DNA of 64,000 nt from an uncultured Pelagibacteraceae bacterium (GCA_902603925.1 CACKWQ010000002.1:1-64000), one strand, 5' to 3'. Positions 43,879-54,034 are shown, counted from the first letter of the stretch. A program made the numbers and translations. Notes: generated from the letters alone by a model not told the origin.

Positions 43879-46094
43879 TATATTGACCTCTCCATTACTT
43901 TAGAATTATAGACCTCTATAATATCTTTTTTTTGGAAATCACTAAAATCTTTTAATGTTATACCACATTCAAGGCCGGCTGATACTTGTTTAGCTTGATT
44001 TTTCTCTCTAAAAATTGAACCTATTTTTCCGTTAAAAATTATATTACCATCTCTGATTAATCTTGCATTTGAGTCTTGTAATATTTCTCCATCAATAACC
44101 TTAGATCCTGCTACTTTTCCGACTTTTGATACTTTGAAAATTTCAAGAACTTCGGCAGATCCTATTATACTTTCCTCTACATTAGGTGTTAATAATCCAG
44201 ACATCTTATTTTTTACAAAATCTAGAACCTCGTAAATTATATTATAAGAGTAAATATTTATTTTATCTTTTTCAGCTAGCTTTTTAGCTTCTTTTGTTGG
44301 CTTTACATTAAATGCTATTAATGAGGCATTTGAGGCTTTTGCTAATGAAACATCCGTCTCTGTTACCATCCCAATATCTGATAAAATAATTTTAGTTTTA
44401 ACTTCCTCATGCTCTATTAATGAGATGGCATTTTTAATTGCTTCAGCAGAACCATGAACATCAGACTTTATTATTACATTAAGTTCTTCAATTTTATTTT
44501 CATTAAAAGCAAAATCTTGATTTACAGATATGACTGGACTTTTTCCATCTTTTTTTTCCTGTATTCTTGCCTCACATAATGATTTAGCTTCTTTCTCACT
44601 TTTTAAAACTATAAAATCATCACCTGCTTTAGCAGCACCGTTAATTCCTAAAATTTCTACAGGTGTCGCTGGTTCAGCAGTTTCAATATTCTTACTTTGA
44701 TCATTAACTATAGCTCTTACTTTTCCCCATTTGAGACCGCTTACAAAATAATCTCCTTTATTAAGAGTTCCAGCTGTAATAATTACATTTACAACTGGAC
44801 CTCTTCCTATGTCAATTTTTGATTCTAAAACTATTCCTTTTGCGCCAGTTCGATAATCCGTTTTAAGATCTAAAATTTCTGATTGTAACAATATACAATC
44901 AATTAATTTATCTAAATTCTTTTTGGTTTTTGTTGAAATTTCAACCATTAATGTATCGCCGGACATTTCCTCAGCAATTAATTCGTACTCCAGTAATTGA
45001 TTTCTTATTTTATTTGGATCTGCCTCAGGTAAGTCACACTTATTTATTGCTACTACTATAGGAACTTTTGCGGCCTTCGCATGCTTTATTGATTCTACAG
45101 TTTGAGGTTTTACACCATCGTCTGCTGCTACAACTAGAATAACTAAATCAGTTAATTTTGATCCTCTTGCTCTCATTTCTGTAAATGCTGCGTGACCAGG
45201 GGTATCTATAAATGTAATTTTTTTATCTTTTTGATTAATCTGATAAGCTCCAATATGTTGCGTAATTCCACCAAATTCACCATCAATAACATTTGTTTCT
45301 CTAAGACTGTCTAGGACTGAAGTTTTTCCGTGATCTACATGACCCATAACCGTAACAATTGGAGGTCTACTTTTTAAATTTTCCGTTTTAACCTCTTTTA
45401 TCTTTTCAATTATATCCTCTGCTTTTTTCTCTTTAATCGGTACGTGCCCAAACTCCCTAACAAGATACTCGGCTGTATCTTCATCAATAGTATGATTTAT
45501 CGTAACAGTAAGTCCAATGCCAAGAAGATGTTTGATTATGTTACTAGACTGCTCGGCCATCCTATTGGCAAGTTCTCTTATAGTAATAAATTTAGGAATA
45601 TTGATTTCTCTTTTTACATGTTTTAACTCAATTTTATTTTCGCTTTTATTTAATTCCCTATTTTCCTTTAATTTTGCTCTTCTTAATGAAGCTAAACTTC
45701 TTGATCTTGAGCCTATTTCATCATCACTTAGTGCTCTAGATAAAGTTAATTTTAGTTCTCTTTTTTTTGATCCAATCTTCCCCTTTAAATCTTTTGAAAC
45801 AGCCTCGCCTTTTAATCTTTTTGTGGCTCTTTGTTCTGCTAGCTTTCTTTTTTCAAAGTCAGATTTAGGTTGAGATGTTTCAATTGGTACAAACTTCTTA
45901 GTAACAAATTGTTTTGGACCACTTGAAAAATTATTGGGCTTATTTGATTTTTGGAAAGTTGATTTTCTAAAAGTCTTTCCCGGTTTCCTTTCAATTACAA
46001 CCGAATTCTTTGGTTGCATTTTTGCTTGTTCGATACTGTTAAATGTTTTTTTTGTAGAACCTGATATTGAAAGCTTTAATTTTTTTTTTTCCAT
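43878..46094 (-). CDS. infB: Translation initiation factor IF-2
   Basis: 738 aa. The lysine-rich N-terminal region is short compared with most proteobacterial IF-2 proteins. The GTPase domain has G1 GHVDHGKT (about residues 247-254), G3 DTPGHAAF and G4 NKCD, followed by domains II-IV (NVKPTKEAKKLA, SGLLTPNVEE). It brings fMet-tRNA to the 30S subunit. It follows nusA after 10 bp; ylxR, which often separates them, is absent. Confidence 0.97.
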   Translation of the reverse strand: MEKKKLKLSISGSTKKTFNSIEQAKMQPKNSVVIERKPGKTFRKSTFQKSNKPNNFSSGPKQFVTKKFVPIETSQPKSDFEKRKLAEQRATKRLKGEAVSKDLKGKIGSKKRELKLTLSRALSDDEIGSRSRSLASLRRAKLKENRELNKSENKIELKHVKREINIPKFITIRELANRMAEQSSNIIKHLLGIGLTVTINHTIDEDTAEYLVREFGHVPIKEKKAEDIIEKIKEVKTENLKSRPPIVTVMGHVDHGKTSVLDSLRETNVIDGEFGGITQHIGAYQINQKDKKITFIDTPGHAAFTEMRARGSKLTDLVILVVAADDGVKPQTVESIKHAKAAKVPIVVAINKCDLPEADPNKIRNQLLEYELIAEEMSGDTLMVEISTKTKKNLDKLIDCILLQSEILDLKTDYRTGAKGIVLESKIDIGRGPVVNVIITAGTLNKGDYFVSGLKWGKVRAIVNDQSKNIETAEPATPVEILGINGAAKAGDDFIVLKSEKEAKSLCEARIQEKKDGKSPVISVNQDFAFNENKIEELNVIIKSDVHGSAEAIKNAISLIEHEEVKTKIILSDIGMVTETDVSLAKASNASLIAFNVKPTKEAKKLAEKDKINIYSYNIIYEVLDFVKNKMSGLLTPNVEESIIGSAEVLEIFKVSKVGKVAGSKVIDGEILQDSNARLIRDGNIIFNGKIGSIFREKNQAKQVSAGLECGITLKDFSDFQKKDIIEVYNSKVMERSI

Positions 46095-46104
46095 TTTTCA
46101 TGCC

Positions 46105-47658
46105 TTAATCTTTATAAACTATATTCCTTGCAGACATAATTAATTCATCTGCCTCATTTTTTGAAAGTGCAAAGTCCTCAAGATATCCTTTTATCTTTAT
46201 TTTCTCTCCCTTCACAATGTCATAACTCCCAGTTAATTCATCTGATGCTAAATCAGCAAAATCAGCCAAAGTTAAAATTTTTTGTTCACCTAAAGTAACT
46301 AACATTCCTGGTGTAAGTCCTTTATGATTAATTAACTCATTATCTAAGCCTAAATCTTTGATTTTTTTTGATATTTCTTCTTGATCCTTTTGATGATATT
46401 CCTTTGCTCTATCAATAAGCTCACCTGCGATTTCATTTTCAATACCTTCTATTTTGGATAGTTTTTCAATGGAAGTATCTTTTATTTCATCTATAGATGA
46501 GAAACCTTCAGCCACTAAAAGTTGTCCCAATGTTTCATCGAGTTCCAAATTTTTTATTAAGTTTTCAGTCTTCTCCTTAAAATCAATTTGTCTTCTTTCT
46601 GAATCTTCTTGATCTGTCATGATATTTATTTCAAAATTAAGAAGTTTTGTTGCTAACCTTACATTCTGACCTCTTCTACCTATTGCTTTTGAAAGATTTT
46701 CCTCAGTTAGTATTACGTCTAATTTTTTTGCCTGCATATCTACATTAACTCTTTGTACTTCTGCAGGTGATAATGCGTTCGATACAACTATTGCAGGGTC
46801 CTCCGACCAATTAACAATATCAATTTTTTCACCTTGAAGCTCATTAACTACTGCTTGGACTCTACTGCCTCTCATTCCAACACATGCACCTACAGGATCT
46901 AGAGATGTATCAATGGCCTTAACGCAGATTTTAGCCCTACTTCCTGGATCTCTTGATGAAGATTTAATTTCAATTAAACCGTCATAAATTTCAGGAACTT
47001 CCTGAATAAATAATTTTTCCATGAATTTAGGATGAGCTCTAGATAGAAAGATTTGCTGACCCCTAGGCTCTCTCCGAACATCTAAGCAATAAGCTTTTAT
47101 TCTATCACCAGCTTTTATATTTTCTCTTGGGATCATCTCATTTTTTTGAATTATTGCTTCTGTTCCCCCTAAGTCCACAATTACATTTCCAAATTCAAGT
47201 CTTTTAACTATTCCGCTTAAAATTGTGTCAACTTTGTCCTTAAAATCATTATATTGTCTCTCTCTTTCAGCTTCCCTTACACTATAGGTTATTACTTGCT
47301 TTGCTGTTTGGGCGGCAATTCGGCCAAAGTCAAAAGATGGTAATGGTTGAAGAATTTCATCACCTATTTTTTTATTTTTGTTGTTCTCATTGAGATTAAT
47401 TGCATCATTTAATGCAATCTCTAAATTCATATTAGAAGGTTTTTCAACAATTATTAGTTTTCTGTAAATACCAATATCTCCGTTGTCTCTGTTTATTTGA
47501 ACTTTTATTTCATTTTCAGAACCAAATTTAGATTTAGCAGCTTTAGCTATACCACTTTCCATTGAGTCGATGATAAGTTCCTTGTCAATAGACTTTTCCA
47601 AAGCTACTGCTTCAGCGATTCTTAAAAGTTCTAGTTTATCTGCTCTTCTATTTAACAT
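46105..47658 (-). CDS. nusA: Transcription termination/antitermination factor NusA
   Basis: 517 aa: N-terminal polymerase-binding domain, S1 domain (VDTILSGIVKRLEFGNVIVDLGG), two KH domains (VGACVGMRGSRVQAVVNEL, KAIGRRGQNVRLATKL) and two acidic C-terminal repeats that bind the polymerase alpha subunit. It modulates pausing and hairpin-dependent termination. Its start codon lies only 12 nt after the U tract of a strong terminator hairpin located in its own likely leader. The upstream rimP found in most proteobacteria is missing. Confidence 0.97.
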   Translation of the reverse strand: MLNRRADKLELLRIAEAVALEKSIDKELIIDSMESGIAKAAKSKFGSENEIKVQINRDNGDIGIYRKLIIVEKPSNMNLEIALNDAINLNENNKNKKIGDEILQPLPSFDFGRIAAQTAKQVITYSVREAERERQYNDFKDKVDTILSGIVKRLEFGNVIVDLGGTEAIIQKNEMIPRENIKAGDRIKAYCLDVRREPRGQQIFLSRAHPKFMEKLFIQEVPEIYDGLIEIKSSSRDPGSRAKICVKAIDTSLDPVGACVGMRGSRVQAVVNELQGEKIDIVNWSEDPAIVVSNALSPAEVQRVNVDMQAKKLDVILTEENLSKAIGRRGQNVRLATKLLNFEINIMTDQEDSERRQIDFKEKTENLIKNLELDETLGQLLVAEGFSSIDEIKDTSIEKLSKIEGIENEIAGELIDRAKEYHQKDQEEISKKIKDLGLDNELINHKGLTPGMLVTLGEQKILTLADFADLASDELTGSYDIVKGEKIKIKGYLEDFALSKNEADELIMSARNIVYKD

Positions 47659-47670
47659 TTTAAATACCTA

Positions 47671-47696
47671 AAAAAAAATGGGCCGAAGCCCATTTT
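47671..47696 (-). terminator. Intrinsic terminator/attenuator in the nusA leader
   Basis: As minus-strand RNA the sequence folds as AAUGGGC-UUCG-GCCCAUU, a 7-bp stem (extendable to 9 bp) with a very stable UUCG tetraloop, followed by a run of U (47678-47671). It can end metK transcripts. Because a likely nusA promoter lies upstream of it and nusA starts 12 nt beyond, it can also act as an attenuator for nusA. Confidence 0.9.
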
Positions 47697-47718
47697 GAAA
47701 TTTCAACAATGTGTTTGA

Positions 47719-47746
47719 AATATATGTATTTTTATTAAATTTTCAA
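47719..47746 (-). promoter_or_regulatory. Probable nusA promoter
   Basis: On the minus strand TTGAAA (47746-47741) is followed after 16 nt by TATATT (47724-47719). Transcription would start near 47711, giving a leader of about 50 nt that contains the palindrome TTGAAATTTCAA (47695-47706) and the terminator hairpin before the nusA start. This is based on consensus only. Confidence 0.5.
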
Positions 47747-47752
47747 CTTATA

Positions 47753-48916
47753 TTACTTAATAAAAACACTTGATTTATCTGTTTTTTCCCATGAAAACGA
47801 ACCATCTGATTCTGGTTCTCTTCCAAAATGTCCATATGCCGCCGTTTTCTGATAAATAGGTTTATTTAATCCCAACATTTCTCTTATACCCCTTGGACTT
47901 AAGTCAAAATTTTCATTTATCAATTTTTCAACATGCCTATTCTTCTCTTCATCGTTGTCAAAAAGATCAACATAAATTGATAAAGGTTTAGAAACGCCTA
48001 TAGCATAAGCAAGTTGAATTAAACATTTATCTGAAATTTTTGATGCCACTACATTTTTAGCCAAATATCTTGAAGCATAAGCTGCTGATCTATCTACTTT
48101 CGTTGGATCTTTGCCTGAAAATGCACCTCCACCATGTGGCGCAGCACCTCCGTAGGTATCAACTATTATTTTCCTTCCTGTTAATCCACTATCCCCATCG
48201 GGACCACCAATCACAAAATTCCCAGTTGGATTTATATATATTTCGTTTTCGTCCAAACTTCCCAATAGATTTTTTGGTATCGATTTCTCAATATAAGGCA
48301 TTACAAGTTCTTTAACTTTATCTAAATTAACATCCTTTGAGTGCTGTGTTGAAATTACTACTGATTTTACTTTTGAGGGTACACCATCTTTATATTCAAT
48401 TGTAATCTGACTTTTTGAATCTGGTTCTATTCCATTTAACTTTCCTGACTTTCTATCTTCTGCCATTAATCTTAAAATTCTATGTGAATAGTGAATTGGA
48501 GCTGGCATAAGAACATCAGTCTCGTTACAAGCGTATCCGAACATTATTCCTTGATCACCAGCACCCTCGTCTTTATTCCCTGAGGAGTCAACTCCCATAG
48601 CAATATCTGAAGATTGAGCATGCAAGTGGCTTTCAATTTTAGTCGCATCCTTGTATGTAAATCCGTCCTGATCGTATCCGATATCTTTAATACACTCTCT
48701 TACTTTTGAAATAAGTTCGTCGTTTTTGATCTCTGGACCTCTAACTTCGCCCGCCAGTACTACTTTATTTGTCGTTGTAAGTGTTTCACAAGCTACCCTT
48801 GCCTGAGGTTCTAGGCCTAAAAAGGAGTCCACAACCATATCTGAAATTCTATCGCATACTTTATCCGGATGTCCTTCAGAAACAGACTCGCTCGTAAATA
48901 AATAATTTTTTTTCAT
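47753..48916 (-). CDS. metK: S-adenosylmethionine synthetase
   Basis: 387 aa, full length. It makes S-adenosylmethionine from methionine and ATP. Signatures: [25 protein letters not shown] and [16 protein letters not shown]. Its start overlaps the lnt stop by 4 nt (ATGA), leaving no room for a SAM riboswitch. A terminator follows before nusA; trmB and rimP, usual between metK and nusA in relatives, are absent. Confidence 0.98.
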   Translation of the reverse strand: MKKNYLFTSESVSEGHPDKVCDRISDMVVDSFLGLEPQARVACETLTTTNKVVLAGEVRGPEIKNDELISKVRECIKDIGYDQDGFTYKDATKIESHLHAQSSDIAMGVDSSGNKDEGAGDQGIMFGYACNETDVLMPAPIHYSHRILRLMAEDRKSGKLNGIEPDSKSQITIEYKDGVPSKVKSVVISTQHSKDVNLDKVKELVMPYIEKSIPKNLLGSLDENEIYINPTGNFVIGGPDGDSGLTGRKIIVDTYGGAAPHGGGAFSGKDPTKVDRSAAYASRYLAKNVVASKISDKCLIQLAYAIGVSKPLSIYVDLFDNDEEKNRHVEKLINENFDLSPRGIREMLGLNKPIYQKTAAYGHFGREPESDGSFSWEKTDKSSVFIK

Positions 48917-50451
48917 TTAATCCCCTTCCTTTTTAAGAAAAAAATCAACGTAATATAAAATCCTATAAAATAAAAGAAGATCTTGTTTCCAAAATTTGAG
49001 AAATGTGTCTTTTCTATTTGTTTAAGCTTATTTATCAATATAACTCCACTTTGAGTTGATTCTATTCTTTTTTTTACTTGTCCAACAGGACTAATAAGAG
49101 CAGAAATACCATTATTTGAAGATCTTAAAATATTTTTTCCTTCTTCAATTGATCTAAATATAGAATGATAAAAATGTTGATGAGGCCCAATTGAGCCACC
49201 AAACCAACCATCCTCCGATATGTTAACAATAATATCAAATTTTTTATAATCATTATTAAGTTTTCCAGTATAAATTATTTCATAACAAATAAGAGGTAAA
49301 ATTTTTAAACCATCAACTTCTATTTTTTCTCGTAAATTTGCTCTACTAAAAGAAGTGTAGCCTTGGGTAATTTTTTTTAGATTAAAGTTAGACAAAATAC
49401 TTTCAAACGGTAAAAACTCACCGAAAGGAACAAGTTTATTTTTATTGTACTTTGACAATACATTTAACTTAGAGTCTAATAAAACCATAGAATTAAAAAT
49501 CTGAAAGTTCTCTTCACTATTAATACCAATTATTATTCTATCTTTTTCATTAAATTTGCTATCAAATAAAATCTGAAATTCTTTCAACTCATCAAGCAAA
49601 ATACCAGAAAGTATCCCCTCTGGAAAAATATATAGATAGTTTCTGTCAATTTCTGGATTACTTAAATCAACAAGTTTGTTTATTCTGTCGGATAGGTCTT
49701 TTTGTTCAAAAAATTTTGATATATCAATTTTTGGTGAAACTATCTTGATAGATGTATTAATATCATTAGTTTTACTTAGATTGTAACTATTAATTCTTTT
49801 ACTACCATATAAAAAATTTGTTAATATTATTGTAGAAATAATTAAAACTAAAAAAAATTTAGATAAAAAATTTTTATTAGTAAATAGTAGTACAGGTGTT
49901 ATAAAAATTGTAATAGTTATAAGATTTAATGTATATGTTCCTATAATAGACAAAATTTGTAATGAACTTAAATAATTAGATATACTGAATACAATTAAAT
50001 TCCATGGAAAACCAGTCAGGATTGTCCCTCTTAAATACTCAAAAAGTGATAATACCAAAGCAAAAATTAAAATTGATGATAAGTTTTTTTTAATTGAAAA
50101 AAGTGATGTTATTAAAAAGGAAGCACCATAAAATAATCCTAAAAAGGCCGGTATCAATATTAGGGCGAAAGGTATTAATTTTGTAAAGTTTGCATCAAAC
50201 GTTAAAGAATTCGTTATCCAATAAATATTTGATAAAAAATATCCAAATCCAAATATCCATCCAACTATAAAAGAGTAAGTTCTATTATTTGAATTAAAAC
50301 AAAAAATAATGAAGATTATAGGATAGCAAATAAAATTTAAAATTGGGATGTTATAGGGTGGTAAACTAAATGAACTTATAAAGCCAATAATTAAGGCAAC
50401 AATAAATATAAAAATACTTTTTTTTTGTTCTTTTTTAAAATTTATAATCAA
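48913..50451 (-). CDS. lnt: Apolipoprotein N-acyltransferase
   Basis: 512 aa: N-terminal membrane helices, then a nitrilase-like periplasmic domain with the Glu-Lys-Cys triad in [19 protein letters not shown] and LICYEIIY, and a C-terminal helix. It adds the third acyl chain to lipoproteins such as LptM and the BON lipoprotein in this window. No ATG is available near the N-terminus; a TTG at 50451 is the likely start, 17 bp inside ybeY. Confidence 0.95.
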   Translation of the reverse strand: MIINFKKEQKKSIFIFIVALIIGFISSFSLPPYNIPILNFICYPIIFIIFCFNSNNRTYSFIVGWIFGFGYFLSNIYWITNSLTFDANFTKLIPFALILIPAFLGLFYGASFLITSLFSIKKNLSSILIFALVLSLFEYLRGTILTGFPWNLIVFSISNYLSSLQILSIIGTYTLNLITITIFITPVLLFTNKNFLSKFFLVLIISTIILTNFLYGSKRINSYNLSKTNDINTSIKIVSPKIDISKFFEQKDLSDRINKLVDLSNPEIDRNYLYIFPEGILSGILLDELKEFQILFDSKFNEKDRIIIGINSEENFQIFNSMVLLDSKLNVLSKYNKNKLVPFGEFLPFESILSNFNLKKITQGYTSFSRANLREKIEVDGLKILPLICYEIIYTGKLNNDYKKFDIIVNISEDGWFGGSIGPHQHFYHSIFRSIEEGKNILRSSNNGISALISPVGQVKKRIESTQSGVILINKLKQIEKTHFSNFGNKIFFYFIGFYITLIFFLKRKGIK

Positions 50452-50881
50452 AGTCTTTAATTATTGTTTGTTCTTTATTTAACATCTCATTGTAATCGCT
50501 ATTATTTTTGTGGTCGTAGCCGAGTAAATGTAAATATCCATGTAACCACATTTTATCAAATTCATACTTGAAATTTGTTTTTTTAGATCTTTGATTTACA
50601 ATTTCATAACAAATTGCAATATCCCCAATGTACCCTTTAGATATTTTTTTTTTTGAATGTGGAAAAGCTAAAACATCCGTAATTTTATTTTTCTTTCTAA
50701 ATTTTAAATTAAGATTTTTCATTAGTCTTTTGTGAGTAAGCATAATGGAAAATTCAATATTAGACCTTTTTAAAAAATTTTTTTTTAAAATAATTTCTAA
50801 TCTTTTTTTAACGTGTAGATTAGGATTAAATATTTTTAACTTCCAAGGAGAATAGTCTACTATTACGTTGGCTTTTATCAT
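50435..50881 (-). CDS. ybeY: Endoribonuclease YbeY
   Basis: 148 aa. A metal-dependent RNase for 16S rRNA 3'-end maturation and ribosome quality control. The zinc motif HGYLHLLGYDH is present and the upstream LNLKFRKKNKITDVLAFP is typical. It overlaps phoH (ATGA) and lnt (17 bp). The tlyC/corC gene often found between ybeY and lnt is absent. Confidence 0.95.
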   Translation of the reverse strand: MIKANVIVDYSPWKLKIFNPNLHVKKRLEIILKKNFLKRSNIEFSIMLTHKRLMKNLNLKFRKKNKITDVLAFPHSKKKISKGYIGDIAICYEIVNQRSKKTNFKYEFDKMWLHGYLHLLGYDHKNNSDYNEMLNKEQTIIKDFDYKF

Positions 50882-51888
50882 TCATCTTCATTTTGTTGTG
50901 AATATGCTTTAACAATTTTTGAAACTAAAGGATGTCTTACAACATCATTATGATCAAAGTCCACTGTGGAAATTTCCTTTAGATGGCCTAAAATTTTTGT
51001 AGACCTTTTTAATCCTGATAAAGATTTGTTTGGTAAATCAATTTGAGAAGGATCACCATTAATTACAATTTTGGAATTCTCACCAATTCTTGTCAAAAAC
51101 ATTTTTATTTGTGTATCTGTTGCATTCTGTGCTTCATCTAAAATTGCAAAAGAGTTTTTCAAGGTTCTTCCCCTCATAAATGCGAGCGGTGCAATTTCAA
51201 TATCTCCAATTTCAATTTTTTTCTGAATTTTTTCGAAGTCTAATAAGTCATATAAAGAATCATAAAGCGGTCTTAAATATGGATCTACTTTTTCCCTCAT
51301 ATCCCCAGGCAAAAAACCTAATCTCTCACCTGCTTCTACGGCAGGACGTGATAAAATTATTCTTTCGATTTTTTTTTCTAAAAGCATTGTTAAAGCAACA
51401 GCAACAGCTAAATAAGTTTTTCCAGTGCCAGCTGGACCAGAAGAAATAATAATATCGCTTTCTTTTAATGCTGAAACATATAATTTCTGCTTTTCAGACC
51501 TAGGAATTACAGATTTCTTGGGCGTTTTAATAATATACTCTATTTTACTGTTTTTGTTATTTGATTTTTCATCAATCATAAATTTGTTTACAGATGAATG
51601 TATATCTTTTTTTTCAATTGATCCATTACTTAAAAATTGTCCAATTAGAAATTTAATAGCATTTATGATGGTATCATTTTTTTCATTACTGCCCCTTACA
51701 GAAATTGAGTTGCCCCTCGTATAAATATTAGTTCCAGTGACCAACTCTAATTCTTTTATGTTATTATTAAATTCACCAACAATATTAGATAATAATTCGT
51801 TACTTTGAAATATAATACTTAGTGAGTCGTTTTCTGAATAGACTAGTTTGATATCAGGATTAATATTATTTTGAATTATTTTTCTCAA
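50878..51888 (-). CDS. ybeZ: PhoH-family ATPase (YbeZ)
   Basis: 336 aa. A PhoH ATPase domain with Walker A GPAGTGKTYLA, RPAVEAGERLGFLPGDM and FAILDEAQNAT, preceded by an N-terminal KH-like region. YbeZ works with YbeY in rRNA processing, and the two genes overlap here by 4 nt. The most likely start is TTG at 51888, overlapping the miaB stop (TTGA); no ATG fits the conserved N-terminus. Confidence 0.95.
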   Translation of the reverse strand: MRKIIQNNINPDIKLVYSENDSLSIIFQSNELLSNIVGEFNNNIKELELVTGTNIYTRGNSISVRGSNEKNDTIINAIKFLIGQFLSNGSIEKKDIHSSVNKFMIDEKSNNKNSKIEYIIKTPKKSVIPRSEKQKLYVSALKESDIIISSGPAGTGKTYLAVAVALTMLLEKKIERIILSRPAVEAGERLGFLPGDMREKVDPYLRPLYDSLYDLLDFEKIQKKIEIGDIEIAPLAFMRGRTLKNSFAILDEAQNATDTQIKMFLTRIGENSKIVINGDPSQIDLPNKSLSGLKRSTKILGHLKEISTVDFDHNDVVRHPLVSKIVKAYSQQNEDE

Positions 51889-53219
51889 TTATAAACTTTT
51901 GTATCACAATTTGGTATTCTACCAAACAATGTATTTTGATTAAAATTATTAATAATTACCTCTACCAACTTGCCTATTTGATTTTCATTACCATCTATTA
52001 TTACTGAATTTAAATACTTATTTCTTCCAAATAGTTTATTTTGGTCTTTCATTTTGTTTTCTATTAATACCTCAACCTTGCAATTTTTAAATAGTTTATT
52101 CGTTTCTAACTGATAAGAAAAAAGAAGTCTTTGAATTACTTTAAGTCTCTCTTTAGAAACATTTGTATTGATTAGATTATAATCTGCTGCTTTTGTTCCT
52201 GGTCGAGGACTGAATATAAATGAAAATGAATTTATGAATTTAATTTTCTTTACTAAACTAATTGTCTCTTCAAAGTCGTCATTTGTCTCACCTGGATATC
52301 CGATTATAAAATCACTAGAAAATTTTATGTCATTGTTTATCCTCATTAATTTTTCATAAACATCTATAAACTGCTCAACTGTATGTTTTCTATTCATTAA
52401 TTTTAGTATTTTATTTGATCCGCTTTGTATTGGTAGATGAACAAATGGCATCAATTTTTTGCTGGACTTGTAACAATCTATTAGATCTTCTGTCATGTCT
52501 AATGGATGAGATGTCGTATACCTTATTCTTTTTAAATCAGGAATTTTTTCAAGCTCATTAATTAAATTTGATAATCTAAATTCTTTTGAATTTTCGCGAT
52601 AACAGTAGGCGTTTACATTTTGACCTAATAGAGTTATTTCTTTAACACCGTTTGAAATGAGTTGAGTAGCCTCATCTATTATTTTATAAAATGACCTAGA
52701 GTATTCGGGGCCTCTTGTAAAAGGCACAACACAGTAATGACAAAATTTATCACATCCCTCTTGGATCGTCAAAAATGAAGATATTTTATTGCTGTTATTC
52801 TTAATGTTATCGAAATGTATAAATTTATCAATTGTATCTATTTCTGTCTCCTCTTTTTTTTTATTTTTTTCATGTTTAAGTATAACATCTTTAATTTTGT
52901 GATATGATTGTGGCCCTATAACAATATCAATAAATGGTTCTCTCTTAAACATCTCCTCGTTCTCAGCTTGAGCCACACATCCAGCTATAACCATAATTGG
53001 TTTTTTTTTATTTTCATAATTTTTTTTTATTCTACCAACCTCATGATATACCTTTTCTTTAGCTTTATCTCTTATATGGCAAGTATTTAATATATAACAG
53101 TCTGCATCATTCTGATTTGAGGTTTTTACAAAATCAATACCCTTTAGTGAGTCATAAATTCGGTTTGAGTCATATATGTTCATCTGACAACCAAATGTCT
53201 TAATAAATAATTTTTTCAT
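51885..53219 (-). CDS. miaB: tRNA-2-methylthio-N6-dimethylallyladenosine synthase
   Basis: 444 aa. A radical SAM methylthiotransferase acting on A37 of tRNAs. The auxiliary cluster cysteines C11, C47 and C81 and the radical SAM motif C156-x3-C160-x2-C163 (CDKFCHYC) are intact, and a C-terminal TRAM domain follows. It lies 9 bp downstream of fur and is coupled to ybeZ. Confidence 0.97.
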   Translation of the reverse strand: MKKLFIKTFGCQMNIYDSNRIYDSLKGIDFVKTSNQNDADCYILNTCHIRDKAKEKVYHEVGRIKKNYENKKKPIMVIAGCVAQAENEEMFKREPFIDIVIGPQSYHKIKDVILKHEKNKKKEETEIDTIDKFIHFDNIKNNSNKISSFLTIQEGCDKFCHYCVVPFTRGPEYSRSFYKIIDEATQLISNGVKEITLLGQNVNAYCYRENSKEFRLSNLINELEKIPDLKRIRYTTSHPLDMTEDLIDCYKSSKKLMPFVHLPIQSGSNKILKLMNRKHTVEQFIDVYEKLMRINNDIKFSSDFIIGYPGETNDDFEETISLVKKIKFINSFSFIFSPRPGTKAADYNLINTNVSKERLKVIQRLLFSYQLETNKLFKNCKVEVLIENKMKDQNKLFGRNKYLNSVIIDGNENQIGKLVEVIINNFNQNTLFGRIPNCDTKVYN

Positions 53220-53228
53220 AATTGAAGA

Positions 53229-53654
53229 TTATTTTTTTTTTACGCCGTAAAGTTCTAACTTGTGATCAACTAAATCGTATCCATATTTTTCAGCAATTTT
53301 TTTTTGCAACTTGTTAATTTCATCATCCTTAAATTCTATAATATGTCCAGTTTTCACATCAATTAAATGATCATGATGACTTTCTCTGATTTCCTCGTAT
53401 CTTGCCTTCCCACCTTTAAAATCATGTTTTGTTAATATACCCGCTTCTTCGAAAATTTTTACAGTTCTATAAACAGTAGCAATACTTATTTTAGCATCAA
53501 TTCTAGAAACTCTGTTGTATAGCTCATCTACATCTGGATGATCTGCTTCTCCATAAGTCTCTTTTGACTCTGACATTACTTTGGCAATTACTTTTCTTTG
53601 ATCAGTTAACTTAATTCCTTTTGATATACACTTCTCCTCGATGCTATCAGTCAT
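53229..53654 (-). CDS. fur: Fur-family metal regulator (Fur/Mur-like)
   Basis: 141 aa with a winged-helix domain (KLTDQRKVIAKVM, ISIATVYRTVKIFEEAG) and the metal-binding region ESHHDHLIDVKTGHIIEF. The usual CxxC zinc pair after HHDH is absent, as in alphaproteobacterial Fur/Mur proteins that respond to iron or manganese. Its place next to miaB is the standard alphaproteobacterial fur position. It is the second Fur-family gene of the window, distinct from irr. Confidence 0.92.
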   Translation of the reverse strand: MTDSIEEKCISKGIKLTDQRKVIAKVMSESKETYGEADHPDVDELYNRVSRIDAKISIATVYRTVKIFEEAGILTKHDFKGGKARYEEIRESHHDHLIDVKTGHIIEFKDDEINKLQKKIAEKYGYDLVDHKLELYGVKKK

Positions 53655-53659
53655 AAACT

Positions 53660-54034
53660 TTATTTATATATTGGTTTTATATTATTCTTTATTAAAACCC
53701 CTTTTTTGAATAAGTCTAGTATATTATTGTAATTTTTTTGGCTTATTTGATTTTGATTAAAACCATATAAATTAATGTTATTTGAAAAACATAGTGCCTT
53801 ACATACTACAATTGATGATCGTATGGTTGAAAATTTACCGGGTCCTTGATTCACAAATATTTGGCTTAAATCTCTTAACTTAAGTTTATTTCTTTTTAAA
53901 AAATCAAACACTATTAGACTAATTTTATCAAAATTTTCACTACTGTTTGAATATTCATTGGTATAATAATTATTATTACAAATGATTTGTAAAAAAATTT
54001 CTTCACCTGTGGCATCTACAATTAAACTTGTCAT
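53660..54034 (-). CDS. tsaB: TsaB-like protein, short form
   Basis: 124 aa from the ATG at 54034 (MTSLIVDATG). It matches the N-terminal actin-like domain of TsaB, a partner of TsaD in making t6A37 of tRNA: LIVDATGEEIFLQI, VNQGPGKFSTIRSSIVVCKAL. Typical TsaB has 200 or more residues; the second domain is missing here, leaving the segment that usually contacts TsaD. Gene context (next to fur-miaB) supports the call. rimI, normally between tsaB and fur, is absent. Its 5' end overlaps the divergent deacetylase start by 53 bp. Confidence 0.78.
   Translation of the reverse strand: MTSLIVDATGEEIFLQIICNNNYYTNEYSNSSENFDKISLIVFDFLKRNKLKLRDLSQIFVNQGPGKFSTIRSSIVVCKALCFSNNINLYGFNQNQISQKNYNNILDLFKKGVLIKNNIKPIYK

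Noticed and set aside
48917-48960. SAM riboswitch before metK
   Set aside because: metK overlaps lnt by 4 nt, so there is no leader that could hold one.
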